Source of the DNA: Elusimicrobiota bacterium
GTDB taxonomy: Bacteria > Elusimicrobiota > Elusimicrobia > UBA1565 > UBA9628
Direction of reading: 5' to 3'
Assembly: GCA_016194705.1 (NCBI GenBank)
Contig: JACQAZ010000004.1
Span: forward strand, 124,001-188,000
Length of the DNA stretch: 64,000 nt
Positions within the stretch are counted from its first letter, which is position 1. Every line of letters begins with the position of its first letter. The notes under the pieces are model-generated. The model did not search any database. It was not told where the DNA came from and worked only from the letters and a program-made list of their open reading frames with translations. The position numbers and the translations under genes were made by a program. Of the stretch, positions 42,908 to 51,745 are shown one piece after another.

Positions 42908-43581
42908 CGGCCGTCCTGACGCTCATGTGTCCCGCGCTCAACGAGGCCGAAAGCCTCAAGACCTTCCTGCCGAAGATCAAGTCCGAGCTGGACCGCCTCG
43001 GCGTCCCGTGGGAGATCCTCGTCGTCGACGGCGGCTCATCCGACGGCACCGCGCAGGCCGCGCGGGCGGCGGGCTGCCGGGTGGTCGCGCAGAAAAACCC
43101 GGGCTTTGGGGGCGCGGTCAAGGACGGCATCGCCGAGGCCCGCGGCGAATACATCCTCGAGATGGACGCCGACGGCTCGCACCCGCCGGAGATGATCCCG
43201 ACGCTTTGGGAGGCGCGTTCGAAGGCTGATCTTGTGATCGCCTCGCGCTACGTCGCGGGCGGCTCGGCGCAGATGAGCGCCCTGCGCTACGGCCTGTCCT
43301 GGCTTCTGAATAAGGTCACGCGCTTTTGGCTCGCCTGGCCCGTGCTGGACGCCTCATCGGGCTTGAGGATCTACCGCGCCGCGGCGGTCAAGCCCTTGCC
43401 TTTGAGCGCGTCGGATTTCGTCGTCCAGCAGGAGGCCTTGGCGCTGATCCTCAGGGCCGGCGGCTCGGCGGCCGAGGTCCCGTTCCGTTACGGCGAGCGC
43501 GTGGGCGGCCGCTCCAAGGCGAGGGTCCTGCCGTTGGCGGTCTCTTACCTCAAGATGCTCTGGCGCCTCAAGCGTCTCTAG
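42904..43581 (+). CDS. GT2 glycosyltransferase (DPM1/polyisoprenyl-phosphate type)
   Basis: A 225-residue GT-A enzyme with LMCPALNEAESLKTFLP, ILVVDGGSSDGTAQAA, the DxD region EMDADGSHPPEM and a C-terminal RYGERVGGRSKARVLP. No membrane helices at the end. Overlaps the DegT gene as ATGA. It most resembles polyprenyl-phosphate mannose/glucose synthases; sugar unknown. Confidence 0.87.
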   Translation: MTAVLTLMCPALNEAESLKTFLPKIKSELDRLGVPWEILVVDGGSSDGTAQAARAAGCRVVAQKNPGFGGAVKDGIAEARGEYILEMDADGSHPPEMIPTLWEARSKADLVIASRYVAGGSAQMSALRYGLSWLLNKVTRFWLAWPVLDASSGLRIYRAAAVKPLPLSASDFVVQQEALALILRAGGSAAEVPFRYGERVGGRSKARVLPLAVSYLKMLWRLKRL

Positions 43582-43621
43582 CCGGCATCCCTTGCGAGGG
43601 CTTTTCATTTAGAGGTATTCT

Positions 43622-44593
43622 ATGCCCACCATGAACATCCTCATCACGGGGGGCGCCGGCTTCATCGGCTCCCACCTCTGCGAGGAGCTCCTGCGCCGGG
43701 GGCACGCCGTCCACGTCATCGACGATCTCTCGACGGGCTCGATCGGCAACATCGAGCACCTCAAATCCTCCCACGACTTCAAGTACACCATCGCCTCGAT
43801 CTTCGACAGCGCTCTCTTGGCCGAGCTCGTGGACTGGTCCGACGCCGTCTGCCACCTTGCGGCCGCGGTCGGGGTCAGGCTCATCGTCGAGGACCCCGTC
43901 CGCACGATCGAGACCAACGTCCACGGCACCGAGACCGTGCTTTCCCTGGCCGCGCGCAAGAAAAAACGCGTGCTGCTGACCTCGACCTCCGAGGTCTACG
44001 GCAAGGGCACGGGCCGGGTCCCGTTTCGCGAGGACGACGACACCGTGCTCGGCGCCACCTCGAAATCGCGCTGGTCCTACGCAGCCTCGAAGGCCATCGA
44101 CGAGTTTCTTGCCCTGGCCTACTGGAAGCAAAAAGGAGTGCCGACCACGGTGGTCCGCCTGTTCAACACGGTCGGCCCGCGCCAGACGGGGCAGTACGGC
44201 ATGGTCGTGCCGACCTTGGTCGGCCAGGCCCTGCGCGGCTCGCCCATGACCGTGTTCGGCGACGGGAGCCAGTCGCGCTGCTTTGCTTTGGTCAACGAGG
44301 TCGTCGTCGCGATGGCCGACCTGCTTTCCTGCAAGGCCTCCTACGGCCTCGTCGTCAACATCGGCTCCAACGAAGAGGTCACGATCAAGGAGCTAGCGCG
44401 CCGGATCAAGGCGATGACGAGGTCGAAGAGCCGCATCGTCCATGTGCCCTACGACAAGGCCTACGAGAGCGGATTCGAGGACATGCAGCGCCGCATCCCC
44501 GATCTCGCTCGGATCAAGAAGCTCATCGGCTACCGGCCCAAGGCCACTCTCGAGCAGATTCTTTCCAGCGTGATCGCGCACCTCAAGCAGTGA
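43622..44593 (+). CDS. NAD-dependent epimerase/dehydratase (UDP-glucuronate decarboxylase/GalE type)
   Basis: A 323-residue extended SDR. ITGGAGFIGSHLCEELL is the nucleotide loop, STSEVYGKG the catalytic Ser/Thr strand and WSYAASKAID the Tyr-x3-Lys pair; RLFNTVGPRQTGQYGMVVP follows. The last two strongly resemble UDP-xylose synthase/ArnA-type decarboxylases. Two start codons compete: ATG 43622, six bases after AGAGG, and ATG 43631, nine bases after TATTCT. A weak CCCT/AGGG hairpin lies at 43589-43600 in the 40-base gap upstream. Confidence 0.9.
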   Translation: MPTMNILITGGAGFIGSHLCEELLRRGHAVHVIDDLSTGSIGNIEHLKSSHDFKYTIASIFDSALLAELVDWSDAVCHLAAAVGVRLIVEDPVRTIETNVHGTETVLSLAARKKKRVLLTSTSEVYGKGTGRVPFREDDDTVLGATSKSRWSYAASKAIDEFLALAYWKQKGVPTTVVRLFNTVGPRQTGQYGMVVPTLVGQALRGSPMTVFGDGSQSRCFALVNEVVVAMADLLSCKASYGLVVNIGSNEEVTIKELARRIKAMTRSKSRIVHVPYDKAYESGFEDMQRRIPDLARIKKLIGYRPKATLEQILSSVIAHLKQ

Positions 44594-45324
44594 AGATCTC
44601 GATCGTCATCCCGGTCTACAACGAACGGGCCACGATCAAGGAGCTGCTCGAACGAGTACGCAGGCTGGCGCTGGACAAGGAGATCATAGTCGTCGACGAC
44701 GGCTCCAAGGACGGCTCCCGCGAGATCCTCAAAAGTGAGATCGAGGGCCTGCCCGGGGTGCGCGTGTTCTACCAGTCGGTCAACCAGGGCAAGGGCGCTG
44801 CCCTGCGGCGCGGCTTCGACGAGGCCCGCGGGGACATCGTCATGGTCCAGGACGCCGACCTCGAGCTCGACCCGGAGGACATACTGCGCATCGTGGCACC
44901 CGTCGTCGAGGGGCGCGCCGAGGTGGTCTACGGCTCGCGCTTCATGAACGCGGCCTCGCGGCCGGCCTCGCTGTCGTATTGGGCCAACCGTTTTCTTACG
45001 TCCTTGACGAACCTCCTGTACGGTGCCGTTGTCACGGACATGGAGACCTGCTACAAGTGCTGCCGCGCCCCGGTGCTCAAGCGCTTCAGGATCGAGTCGG
45101 ACCGCTTCGATTTCGAGCCCGAGATCACGGCCAAGCTGCTGCGGCTCGGCTACGCGATCCATGAGATCCCCGTCGGCTATCATCCGCGCACGAGCAGCCA
45201 GGGCAAGAAGATCGGCTGGCGCGACGGCTTCAAGGCCATCTACACCTTGCTCAAATATCGCTTCGCGAGCGTCGAGCGTATCGAGCGGCGCGGGGCTCCC
45301 GCGGCCGCGGCCCCGGGGGCCTGA
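44590..45324 (+). CDS. GT2 glycosyltransferase
   Basis: A 244-residue GT-A enzyme: IVIPVYNERATIKELLERVR, IIVVDDGSKDGSREIL, VNQGKGAALRRGF and the DxD strand MVQDADLELDPED are intact, and DMETCYKCCRAPVLKR with GYHPRTSSQGKKIGWRDG closes it. This matches the DPM/GtrB-like group that often makes polyprenyl-phosphate sugars. GTG start overlaps the epimerase stop (GTGA). No C-terminal membrane helices. Confidence 0.88.
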   Translation: MKISIVIPVYNERATIKELLERVRRLALDKEIIVVDDGSKDGSREILKSEIEGLPGVRVFYQSVNQGKGAALRRGFDEARGDIVMVQDADLELDPEDILRIVAPVVEGRAEVVYGSRFMNAASRPASLSYWANRFLTSLTNLLYGAVVTDMETCYKCCRAPVLKRFRIESDRFDFEPEITAKLLRLGYAIHEIPVGYHPRTSSQGKKIGWRDGFKAIYTLLKYRFASVERIERRGAPAAAAPGA

Positions 45325-45338
45325 AGGAGCGGCCCCCG

Positions 45339-46169
45339 ATGAGGATTCTGCTGACCGGCGCCACTGGAGCACTGGGGCAAGGACTGCTGCCCGCCTTGCG
45401 GGCCCACGAGATCGTCGTCCTGCCGCGAGCGTTGGAAGGGCGCACGCCGGCGGGGGAGGCAGGAGCGGTGCTCCACTTGGCCGGGAAGAAATACGACTCC
45501 GGCGGCTCTCCGGCGGAGTTCGCTCGTGCCAACGCGGAGCTCACCGAGCGCTTGCTGGCGCGGCTTGAGTCGAGCGGATTTGCCAAGCCGCCGCACTTCG
45601 TTTTTTTCAGCAGCATGTACGTCTACGGCGAGCGCTCGGAGGCCCCCCTCTCGGAGCAGACGCAGCCCCGTCCGCAGACGCCCTACGGCCTCTCCAAATT
45701 GAGCGCGGAGAAAATGATCGCCGAGACTTGCGCGCGGCTCAAAATGCCGTTTACGATCCTGCGGCTGGCGACCGTGTACGGGACCTCGGGAGACGTCCTG
45801 AGCCGGATGGAGTCGCGCTTTCGGCTGCTGCCCCCTTTCGTCGTCGGCGATGGGGGACAAAAACGCTCCTTGCTGTCCATCGAAAACCTCCGCCGCGTGG
45901 TGCTCGCGGCCCTGGGCAATCCCCGCTGGCAGGGCCTCACGGTCAACGTCGCCGACCCGCGGCCCTACACGATGCTCGAGGTCGTGGGCCGCGCCGCGGG
46001 CGTCCGGCGCGTGCGCCGCGTCCCGCCGGGACTCGCGCGCCTTGCCTCGGGCTTCGGCGGTTGGGGCGACCAGCTCAGGCGCCTCAGTGAGTCCTTCAGC
46101 CTCGACGTCACGAGGCTCCTGTCGCTCAATCCGGGCCCGTTGGAGATCCTGACGGCCGCGCGGGGCTGA
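45339..46169 (+). CDS. NAD-dependent epimerase/dehydratase family protein
   Basis: A 276-residue short member of the extended SDR superfamily. The N-terminal loop ILLTGATGALGQGLLPAL, FFSSMYVYGERS and PYGLSKLSAEKM (Tyr-x3-Lys present) are clear. It is shorter than typical nucleotide-sugar epimerases and the C-terminal substrate domain is reduced. Starts 14 bases after the GT2 gene. Substrate not readable. Confidence 0.85.
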   Translation: MRILLTGATGALGQGLLPALRAHEIVVLPRALEGRTPAGEAGAVLHLAGKKYDSGGSPAEFARANAELTERLLARLESSGFAKPPHFVFFSSMYVYGERSEAPLSEQTQPRPQTPYGLSKLSAEKMIAETCARLKMPFTILRLATVYGTSGDVLSRMESRFRLLPPFVVGDGGQKRSLLSIENLRRVVLAALGNPRWQGLTVNVADPRPYTMLEVVGRAAGVRRVRRVPPGLARLASGFGGWGDQLRRLSESFSLDVTRLLSLNPGPLEILTAARG

Positions 46170-46171
46170 AG

Positions 46172-47362
46172 ATGGGAAAGGTCCTGATCACCGGCGGCCT
46201 CGAGCGCAAGACCTTGGCGGCGAGCCGTTGCTTGGCCGAGTTCGGCCACGAGGTCCACGTCGGCGACAGCTCGATCCTGGCTCCGGGCCTGTGGTCGCGC
46301 TATTGCCGCAAGCGCGTCCTCTACCCGTCGACCCGCTACAAACCCGACGAGCACCTCGCCTTCCTGCGCGAGCTGCTGGCCCGCGAGAAATACGACTTCG
46401 TGCTCCCCTGCAGCGAGTACGAGGTGCATCTTTACACGGAGCACTTCGAGGAGCTCGGGCCCCTGTCCCATTTCGCCTTGCCGCCCAAGGACAAGCTGCC
46501 CTACGCGATGGACAAGGCCAAGACCAACGAGGCCGCGCGGCGGCTGGGCGTGCCTTGCCCGCGCGGCTGGGCTCCGCTAAGCGAGAGCGAGCTCGACGCA
46601 GCACTCGCCGAGATCGGGGAGATGCCGGTCGTGATCAAGCCGCGCGTGGCCTCGGGCGCGCGGGGCCTGAGCATCGTCAAGGACAAGGGCCTGCTGCGGC
46701 AGACCTACCTCGAGACGCACGCGCGCTACCCCTGGCCGGTCATGCAGGAGTACATCCCATCGGACGAGGGCGGCAACGTGACCGTCGTCATCCTCGGCAA
46801 GAACCAGGAGGTCCTGACGCGCTTTAGCTACGTCCGGCTGCGCGAGTTCCCGGTCGCCGCCGGGGCCTCCACTTTCGTCGAGAGCGTCGCGCGTCCCGAC
46901 CAAGAGGGGTTTTCGGTCAAGCTCCTCCAGGGGATCGGCTGGACCGGCATCGGCATGGTCGAATTCCGCCGCGACAACCGCGACGGCACGCCTAAGGTCA
47001 TCGAAATCAACGAGCGCCTCAACGCGTCGACCCAGCTGAGCTACCTCTGCGGCGTGCCGATCCCGCAGGTCCTCTACGAGCTCTACGTCGACGGCAAGGC
47101 CAAGCCCGTCCTCGAGTACCGCGTCGGCGTGCGCTGCCGGTGGCTCATCCCGGCCGACATCCTTCATTTCATCGCCAATCCCGACCGGTTCAGGCTCAAA
47201 CCCTCCTTCTTCGATTTCTTCGATCCCGCCACGCATTACGAGTTCTTCGACCGCGGCGATTGGCGGCCGCTGTTTTTTTGGCTACTATGGCTCATGGTCC
47301 ACGCCTTCGACCCCGCGCAGTGGCGGGATTTCGTGTTCCGGAAATGGAGCGTGCGCAAATGA
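46172..47362 (+). CDS. ATP-grasp-domain protein (carbamoyl-phosphate-synthase-like)
   Basis: A 396-residue protein. It opens with a Rossmann-like VLITGGLERKTLAASRCLAE, and residues about 110-310 form an ATP-grasp domain: MPVVIKPRVASGARGLSIV (ATP-binding lysine and loop), VMQEYIPSDEGGNVTVV and VIEINERLNASTQL, with the metal-binding Glu and Asn. The C-terminal region is longer than usual and contains a hydrophobic FFWLLWLMVHAF helix. Such proteins in polysaccharide loci ligate amino acids or other groups to sugars; here that is inference. It overlaps pgpA as ATGA. Confidence 0.82.
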   Translation: MGKVLITGGLERKTLAASRCLAEFGHEVHVGDSSILAPGLWSRYCRKRVLYPSTRYKPDEHLAFLRELLAREKYDFVLPCSEYEVHLYTEHFEELGPLSHFALPPKDKLPYAMDKAKTNEAARRLGVPCPRGWAPLSESELDAALAEIGEMPVVIKPRVASGARGLSIVKDKGLLRQTYLETHARYPWPVMQEYIPSDEGGNVTVVILGKNQEVLTRFSYVRLREFPVAAGASTFVESVARPDQEGFSVKLLQGIGWTGIGMVEFRRDNRDGTPKVIEINERLNASTQLSYLCGVPIPQVLYELYVDGKAKPVLEYRVGVRCRWLIPADILHFIANPDRFRLKPSFFDFFDPATHYEFFDRGDWRPLFFWLLWLMVHAFDPAQWRDFVFRKWSVRK

Positions 47363-47844
47363 GCCCCAAGCATCTCGACCCGAAGGACGTGAAGGTCTTC
47401 CTCGCGACCTGGGGCTACAGCGGATTTTCGAAAGTCGCCCCGGCCGCCGTGGCGAGCTTCACCGCGCTGCTCGGCGTCGTGCTGCTGCGCGAGAGCTGGT
47501 TTCTGCGGGACGGCTTTCCGCTGACCGTCGGCGTCGTGGCCGCGGTCGGCTTCGCGGTCGCGGGGCCCGTCGAGACGATCTTTGGCGTCAAGGACGACAG
47601 CCGCATCGTCATCGACGACGTCCTGGGGCTGCTGCTGTCGATCTACGGCTTCCAGCAGGGACGCGTGGACGTCCTGCTCGGGCTCTGGCTCCTGTTCCGC
47701 GTGATCGACAACTCGAAGGTCTTCCCGTTGGCGCTCATCGAGCGCCGCCTCAAGGGGGGGACGGCCATCATGCTCGACGACGTCGTCGCCGGCCTCTACG
47801 TCAACATCGCCGCGCGCCTGGCCGCGGCGCTGCTGTCGCGCTAA
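47359..47844 (+). CDS. pgpA: Phosphatidylglycerophosphatase A-family membrane phosphatase
   Basis: A 161-residue protein with the PgpA layout: an N-terminal segment ending in an early helix, the KDDSRIVIDDVLGLLLSI motif with paired acidic residues, helices at about 90-115, and the closing GGTAIMLDDVVAGLYVNI. E. coli PgpA dephosphorylates phosphatidylglycerol phosphate; relatives also act on phosphatidylinositol phosphate in Bacteroides inositol-lipid synthesis. The usual N-terminal Pro-Gly-Thr is replaced by APAAVA. Given the inositol operon elsewhere in the window, its substrate is open. Confidence 0.85.
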   Translation: MSPKHLDPKDVKVFLATWGYSGFSKVAPAAVASFTALLGVVLLRESWFLRDGFPLTVGVVAAVGFAVAGPVETIFGVKDDSRIVIDDVLGLLLSIYGFQQGRVDVLLGLWLLFRVIDNSKVFPLALIERRLKGGTAIMLDDVVAGLYVNIAARLAAALLSR

Positions 47845-47846
47845 AC

Positions 47847-48725
47847 TTAAGCCTTCCCCGCGCTCATCTGCCGGCAATGCTCGAACACGGTCGAGTTCTT
47901 GAGGCCCGGGACGGCCCGGGCGGCCGCCAGCAGCCGGTCCAAGGACTCCCGCGCCCACGCGCCCGCGCGGCGGCGCATGTAGAACGGAAGTCCCGCGTCG
48001 GCCGGCAGCCGATCCGAGAGCTCCCACGGGTGCAGGTAGAACATCGCGTAGCCAAGCCGAGTGAGGCAGCCCTTCATGACGCGCAGGCTCCAGCCGAGCC
48101 CGAGGTTGCGGAAGTAGTAGCCGCCCAGGCCCGGCAGACGCAGCGCGGGGTGGACGCTCAGAGGGAACTCCATGAACGCGCCTTGGGGCTCGATCTCATG
48201 GAGGCGCCGGCCGATCCGGTAGGGCGTCAGCGGCGCGCGCCAGGAGCCGTACCAGCCGGGGATCGGCAGGCACGGGAACACCGAGGAGTCGTAGGAGAAG
48301 CCCGCCGTCTTGAGCCGGGCGAGCTTGGGCTCGTCGATAGAGAAATACGGTGCGCGGTAGCCTTGAAGTCTCACGCCGAAGCGGTCTTGGAAAAAGCCCC
48401 GGGAGCGGCCCAGCATCGCCGCGAAGTCGGCGTCGCCGACGCGGGAGAGATGCTCATGGGTTTCGCCGTGGAGTGCGACCTCGTGGCCCTCCCGCGTCAT
48501 CCTCTCGACGAGCTCCGGGTGCCTTCTCGCGATGTCCAAGAGCAGGAAAAAAGTGCCGACGAAGCCCGCGCGGGCGAACGAGTCGAGGATGTGGGAGGTC
48601 GTCTCGGCGATGTCGCTGGCGGCGCGCAGGCCGCTGTCGTCGCCGACGCGGACGAGCTCCTTTGACGCGAACCACTCCTCGACGTCGACGGTGAGGAAGA
48701 GCCGGGGCGGGGAGGTCGTCGCCAT
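47847..48725 (-). CDS. NodB-type polysaccharide deacetylase
   Basis: A 292-residue CE4-family protein. The metal triad is visible: FLTVDVEEWF (Asp-x-Glu region) near residue 12 and HGETHEH with the two histidines; the later GYRAPYFSI is motif 3. This form, cytosolic-looking with no signal peptide, is the type paired with exopolysaccharide loci (DUF3473-like C-terminal region with GGYYFRNLGLGWSL and FYLHPWE). It follows the GT39-like gene by one base and converges on pgpA two bases away. Confidence 0.88.
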   Translation of the reverse strand: MATTSPPRLFLTVDVEEWFASKELVRVGDDSGLRAASDIAETTSHILDSFARAGFVGTFFLLLDIARRHPELVERMTREGHEVALHGETHEHLSRVGDADFAAMLGRSRGFFQDRFGVRLQGYRAPYFSIDEPKLARLKTAGFSYDSSVFPCLPIPGWYGSWRAPLTPYRIGRRLHEIEPQGAFMEFPLSVHPALRLPGLGGYYFRNLGLGWSLRVMKGCLTRLGYAMFYLHPWELSDRLPADAGLPFYMRRRAGAWARESLDRLLAAARAVPGLKNSTVFEHCRQMSAGKA

Positions 48726-48726
48726 T

Positions 48727-50478
48727 CTAGCGTCCTTGCGCCGCCGTCCTCTTGCGGCAGACGACCAGCGGATTGTTGGCCGATGTGAACTGGTCGCGCA
48801 AGCCCCAGGAGCCGAACTCGTCGAACGATTTCTCGACGGCGTAGAGCCGTCGAAACTCCTCCGAGGTGCCTTCAAGGCCCGTCGTGATGAAATACTCCGG
48901 CAGAAGCCTTGGGTCCTGCCCTTTGAGCGGCTCCTTGAAATAGACGAGCTCGTAGCGCGAGAACGGGATCGGCGGGAAGCGGTCGACCATCGGCGCCGGC
49001 GTCCCCATGCCCAGCGCCGCCCCCGCCGGCAGGTTCTCCTCGATCCAACGGCCGGCCTGGAAGCTGTTGGAGCGCCCCGGGCTGTCGGCGATGAAGTTGG
49101 CGTCGTAGAGCGCGGCGGCGGCGTTGCCGGCCAAAACCAGGCCGAGGAGGACCCGACTCCAGCGGCCGCGCGCCGCCGCCCACTGGGAGCCCAGGATCGC
49201 GAAGAGTCCCATCGCGGGCAGGAAGAAGCGGCTGATGTTCGGGGCGTCGCTTTGCGAGCTCATCTGGAAGGCGGTCGCCGCCAGCAAGGGCAGCGCCAAT
49301 AGCAGCAGAAGGCGGTCCGAGCCGCTGCGCTTGATGAACGCGGCCGCGAGCGCTGCCAGTCCGAGGAGCCAGGGACCGAGGCCGAGACCCAGGCGCAGCG
49401 GATAAACGACGAGGTTCCAGAGAGCGCGCGGATCGAGCGAAGGGGAATACCAGCGCGCCATGCCGCGCGACTCGTCGAGAGTCTCTTGGAGGGAGACCAG
49501 GACGAAGGGGTTCGTCGCGAAGTAGACGGCCACTCCGAGCAGGTAGAAGCCCGCCAGGCGCGCGAGCTGACGCGGCTTCCACCAGTCCGGGCGGAGCTGG
49601 GAGAAAGCGACGGCGATGGGCAGGGCCAAGAGCCAATGGTACTTCGCGCAGCCGACGGCCAGGCCGAAGAGCACATTGGCCCCGATGAGATCGGCGGGCT
49701 TTCGCGAGGAGACGGCGCGCACGCAGAAGTACAGGCAGCCCAAAGCGAAGAACGAGGCGGGCAGATGCGTCTTCATGACGTGGGCGAAGGCGACGACCGC
49801 GGGGCCCGTGCCGAAAAAGAGCGACGACCACAGGCCGACGCGCTCGTCATAGAGCTCTTTTCCGATCAGGAAGACGAAGACGACGCAGCCGAGGCTGGCC
49901 AGCACGCTGACCAGCCGCCCGGCCTTGTAGAGCTTGCCGAGCTCATCGGGGTTGCGGTAATAATAAAGGGAATCCGAGACCAGGTGCAGGTAGCCGACGA
50001 CGTGCAGCGCTCCGAAGAAGCCGGCCAGGGGATAGATGTAGGCCCCGCCGTTCATCGTGAAGTGAGGATTGAACTCCCCCTTCCACGGCTTCAAGCGGCT
50101 GAGCACGTTGAGCGTGGCCTGCTCGTCTTGCTCGACCGAGCGCATCATGAACGAGCTGTAGCCGTGCATGAGGATCGCGTCCGGAGCCGCGCCGGCCGGA
50201 TAACGGACCAGCTCGAAGCCGGTCGTCGGCGGCAGCAAAGTGCCCGACCAGGTCCCGCGCCCCCAGGAGGCCTGCATGTTCAAGCCGATCTTCTCGCGGT
50301 AGGCCTGGCGGTTTGTCTCGACCGCGCGGTAGAAGGCATCGGCGCGCTGCTCGGGGGTGAAGACGCGTTCGGCGCGCGCCTTCGAGGGGAGCCCCCAGCC
50401 AAGGCCCAGCAGGTAGAGCGCGGCACAGAGCGCGAGCCCGGAAACCAAGGCGCCGAGCCCTGCGCGCGGGGCTTTCAT
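48727..50478 (-). CDS. GT39-like (ArnT/PMT family) membrane glycosyltransferase
   Basis: A 583-residue polytopic protein. The long first loop after helix 1, ending at the second hydrophobic segment around residue 150, and the AGRLVSVLASLGCVVFVFLI, YDERVGLWSSLFFGTGPAVV and AFAHVMKTHLPASFFALG segments match the dolichyl-phosphate-mannose/ArnT-type GT-C fold. A C-terminal soluble domain carries a WIEENLPAGAALGMG segment often seen in these proteins. It is the first gene of a two-gene operon with a good promoter; donor likely a polyprenyl-phosphate sugar. Confidence 0.8.
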   Translation of the reverse strand: MKAPRAGLGALVSGLALCAALYLLGLGWGLPSKARAERVFTPEQRADAFYRAVETNRQAYREKIGLNMQASWGRGTWSGTLLPPTTGFELVRYPAGAAPDAILMHGYSSFMMRSVEQDEQATLNVLSRLKPWKGEFNPHFTMNGGAYIYPLAGFFGALHVVGYLHLVSDSLYYYRNPDELGKLYKAGRLVSVLASLGCVVFVFLIGKELYDERVGLWSSLFFGTGPAVVAFAHVMKTHLPASFFALGCLYFCVRAVSSRKPADLIGANVLFGLAVGCAKYHWLLALPIAVAFSQLRPDWWKPRQLARLAGFYLLGVAVYFATNPFVLVSLQETLDESRGMARWYSPSLDPRALWNLVVYPLRLGLGLGPWLLGLAALAAAFIKRSGSDRLLLLLALPLLAATAFQMSSQSDAPNISRFFLPAMGLFAILGSQWAAARGRWSRVLLGLVLAGNAAAALYDANFIADSPGRSNSFQAGRWIEENLPAGAALGMGTPAPMVDRFPPIPFSRYELVYFKEPLKGQDPRLLPEYFITTGLEGTSEEFRRLYAVEKSFDEFGSWGLRDQFTSANNPLVVCRKRTAAQGR

Positions 50479-50487
50479 CGGGGGCAG

Positions 50488-50516
50488 ATTCTATTGCTTT
50501 CCAGACGGGCTGTCAA
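50488..50516 (-). promoter_or_regulatory. Sigma-70-type promoter for the GT39-deacetylase operon
   Basis: On the minus strand, TTGACA (50516-50511), a 17-bp spacer and TAGAAT (50493-50488), nine bases before the ATG at 50478. This is the best complete promoter with near-zero leader in the window. Confidence 0.7.
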
Positions 50517-50574
50517 AGCGCCGGACCCCGGCCCCCGTTTCGGGGCCGCCTTTATTGTATGCTTTATTTTTCCA

Positions 50575-51744
50575 ATGAGCGCAAAGACATTTTCGATCGT
50601 CATCCCGGCCTTCAACGAGGAAGACGCGATCGCCGAGACCCTCAAGCGCTGTCTCGTCGCCCGCTCGGCGCTCTGCCGCCAGGCCGGACTTTCCAAGGTC
50701 GAGGTGATCGTCGTCGACGACGGCTCGGTCGACAAGACGCGCGAGATCGCCTCGCAATTCAAGGACGCCAAGCTCGTCGTCCATCCGATCAATCGGGGCT
50801 ACGGACGGGCCCTCATGACGGGCTTCGAGACCGCGGCTGGAGACTACCTCGGCTTCCTTGACGCCGACGGGACCTGCGATCCGGAGGCGTTCGCGCCTCT
50901 CTTGAAGGCTCTGCATGACGGCGGGGCCGACATGGCGGTCGGCAACCGCCTGCATTCCGGCTCGAAGATGCCCGTGGTCCGCGAGCTCGGCAACCGCTTT
51001 TACGCGGTCGTCATCTCCTGGCTTTCGGGGGTCGCGGTCGCCGACACCGCCAGCGGCATGCGGGTCTTCAAGAAAGAGCTTCTGCCGCGGCTCTCGCCGC
51101 TACCCTCGGGCCTGCATTTTACCCCCGCGATGACCGCGCGGGCCGCCTGCATGGGCGCCAAGATCGTGGAGGCCCCGATCCCCTACGCCGAGCGCCAAGG
51201 CCAAAGCAAGCTCAATGTCGTCGCCGACGGTCTGCGTTTTTTGAGCGTGATCCTGGGGATCATCTTCGCCTACTACCCGCTGCGCATATTCGGCCCCTTG
51301 GGTATCGCCTTTGTGCTGGCTTCGGTGGGCTTGGGGCTATGGCCGGTCTCGTATTACCTGCAGAACCACAGGCTCGAGGAGTGGATGATCTACCGCCTCC
51401 TGACGATCATGACCTTGACCGTCTGCGGATTGATCGCGCTGGCCTTCGGTCTCATCGCCCAGAAAGTCTCCGACATCAGCGTGAACCGGCCGCGGGGCTG
51501 GCTCGATGCGCGGTGGCTGCGCTACTCCTCCATCGGCGCCGGCTGTTTGGCCTCTCTAGGCGGCATCGCGCTGAACTCGCGCACGATCGTCGAATATTGG
51601 ACCACGCGCCACATCCAGACCCCCTGGGTCTACGTACTTACGGGCGGGCTCTGCGTGATCTCGGGCACCGTGCTCGCGGCCTTCGGGGTCACCTTGGGCC
51701 TGGTCGCGCACCTGCCGCGCGCCTTCGAGCGTTCCGGGGATTGA
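50575..51744 (+). CDS. GT2 glycosyltransferase with C-terminal membrane domain
   Basis: A 389-residue protein. Residues 1-225 form a GT-A domain: IVIPAFNEEDAIAETLKR, VIVVDDGSVDKTREIA, NRGYGRALMTGF, DxD in FLDADGTCDPE and YAERQGQSKLNVV. From about residue 230 there are several hydrophobic helices in two groups (IIFAYYPLRIFGPLGIAFV, then pairs to the C-terminus), so it is a membrane-bound processive or polyprenyl-phosphate enzyme. The upstream 96-base divergent gap holds a T-rich stretch with TATGCT/TTTATT but no convincing promoter. Confidence 0.87.
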   Translation: MSAKTFSIVIPAFNEEDAIAETLKRCLVARSALCRQAGLSKVEVIVVDDGSVDKTREIASQFKDAKLVVHPINRGYGRALMTGFETAAGDYLGFLDADGTCDPEAFAPLLKALHDGGADMAVGNRLHSGSKMPVVRELGNRFYAVVISWLSGVAVADTASGMRVFKKELLPRLSPLPSGLHFTPAMTARAACMGAKIVEAPIPYAERQGQSKLNVVADGLRFLSVILGIIFAYYPLRIFGPLGIAFVLASVGLGLWPVSYYLQNHRLEEWMIYRLLTIMTLTVCGLIALAFGLIAQKVSDISVNRPRGWLDARWLRYSSIGAGCLASLGGIALNSRTIVEYWTTRHIQTPWVYVLTGGLCVISGTVLAAFGVTLGLVAHLPRAFERSGD

Positions 51745-51745
51745 C

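Noticed and set aside
50525-50560. CGGCCCC/GGGGCCG hairpin followed by a T-rich stretch between divergent genes
   Set aside because: The T-run is broken and neither flanking gene ends here, so a terminator has no role. It may be chance in GC-rich DNA.
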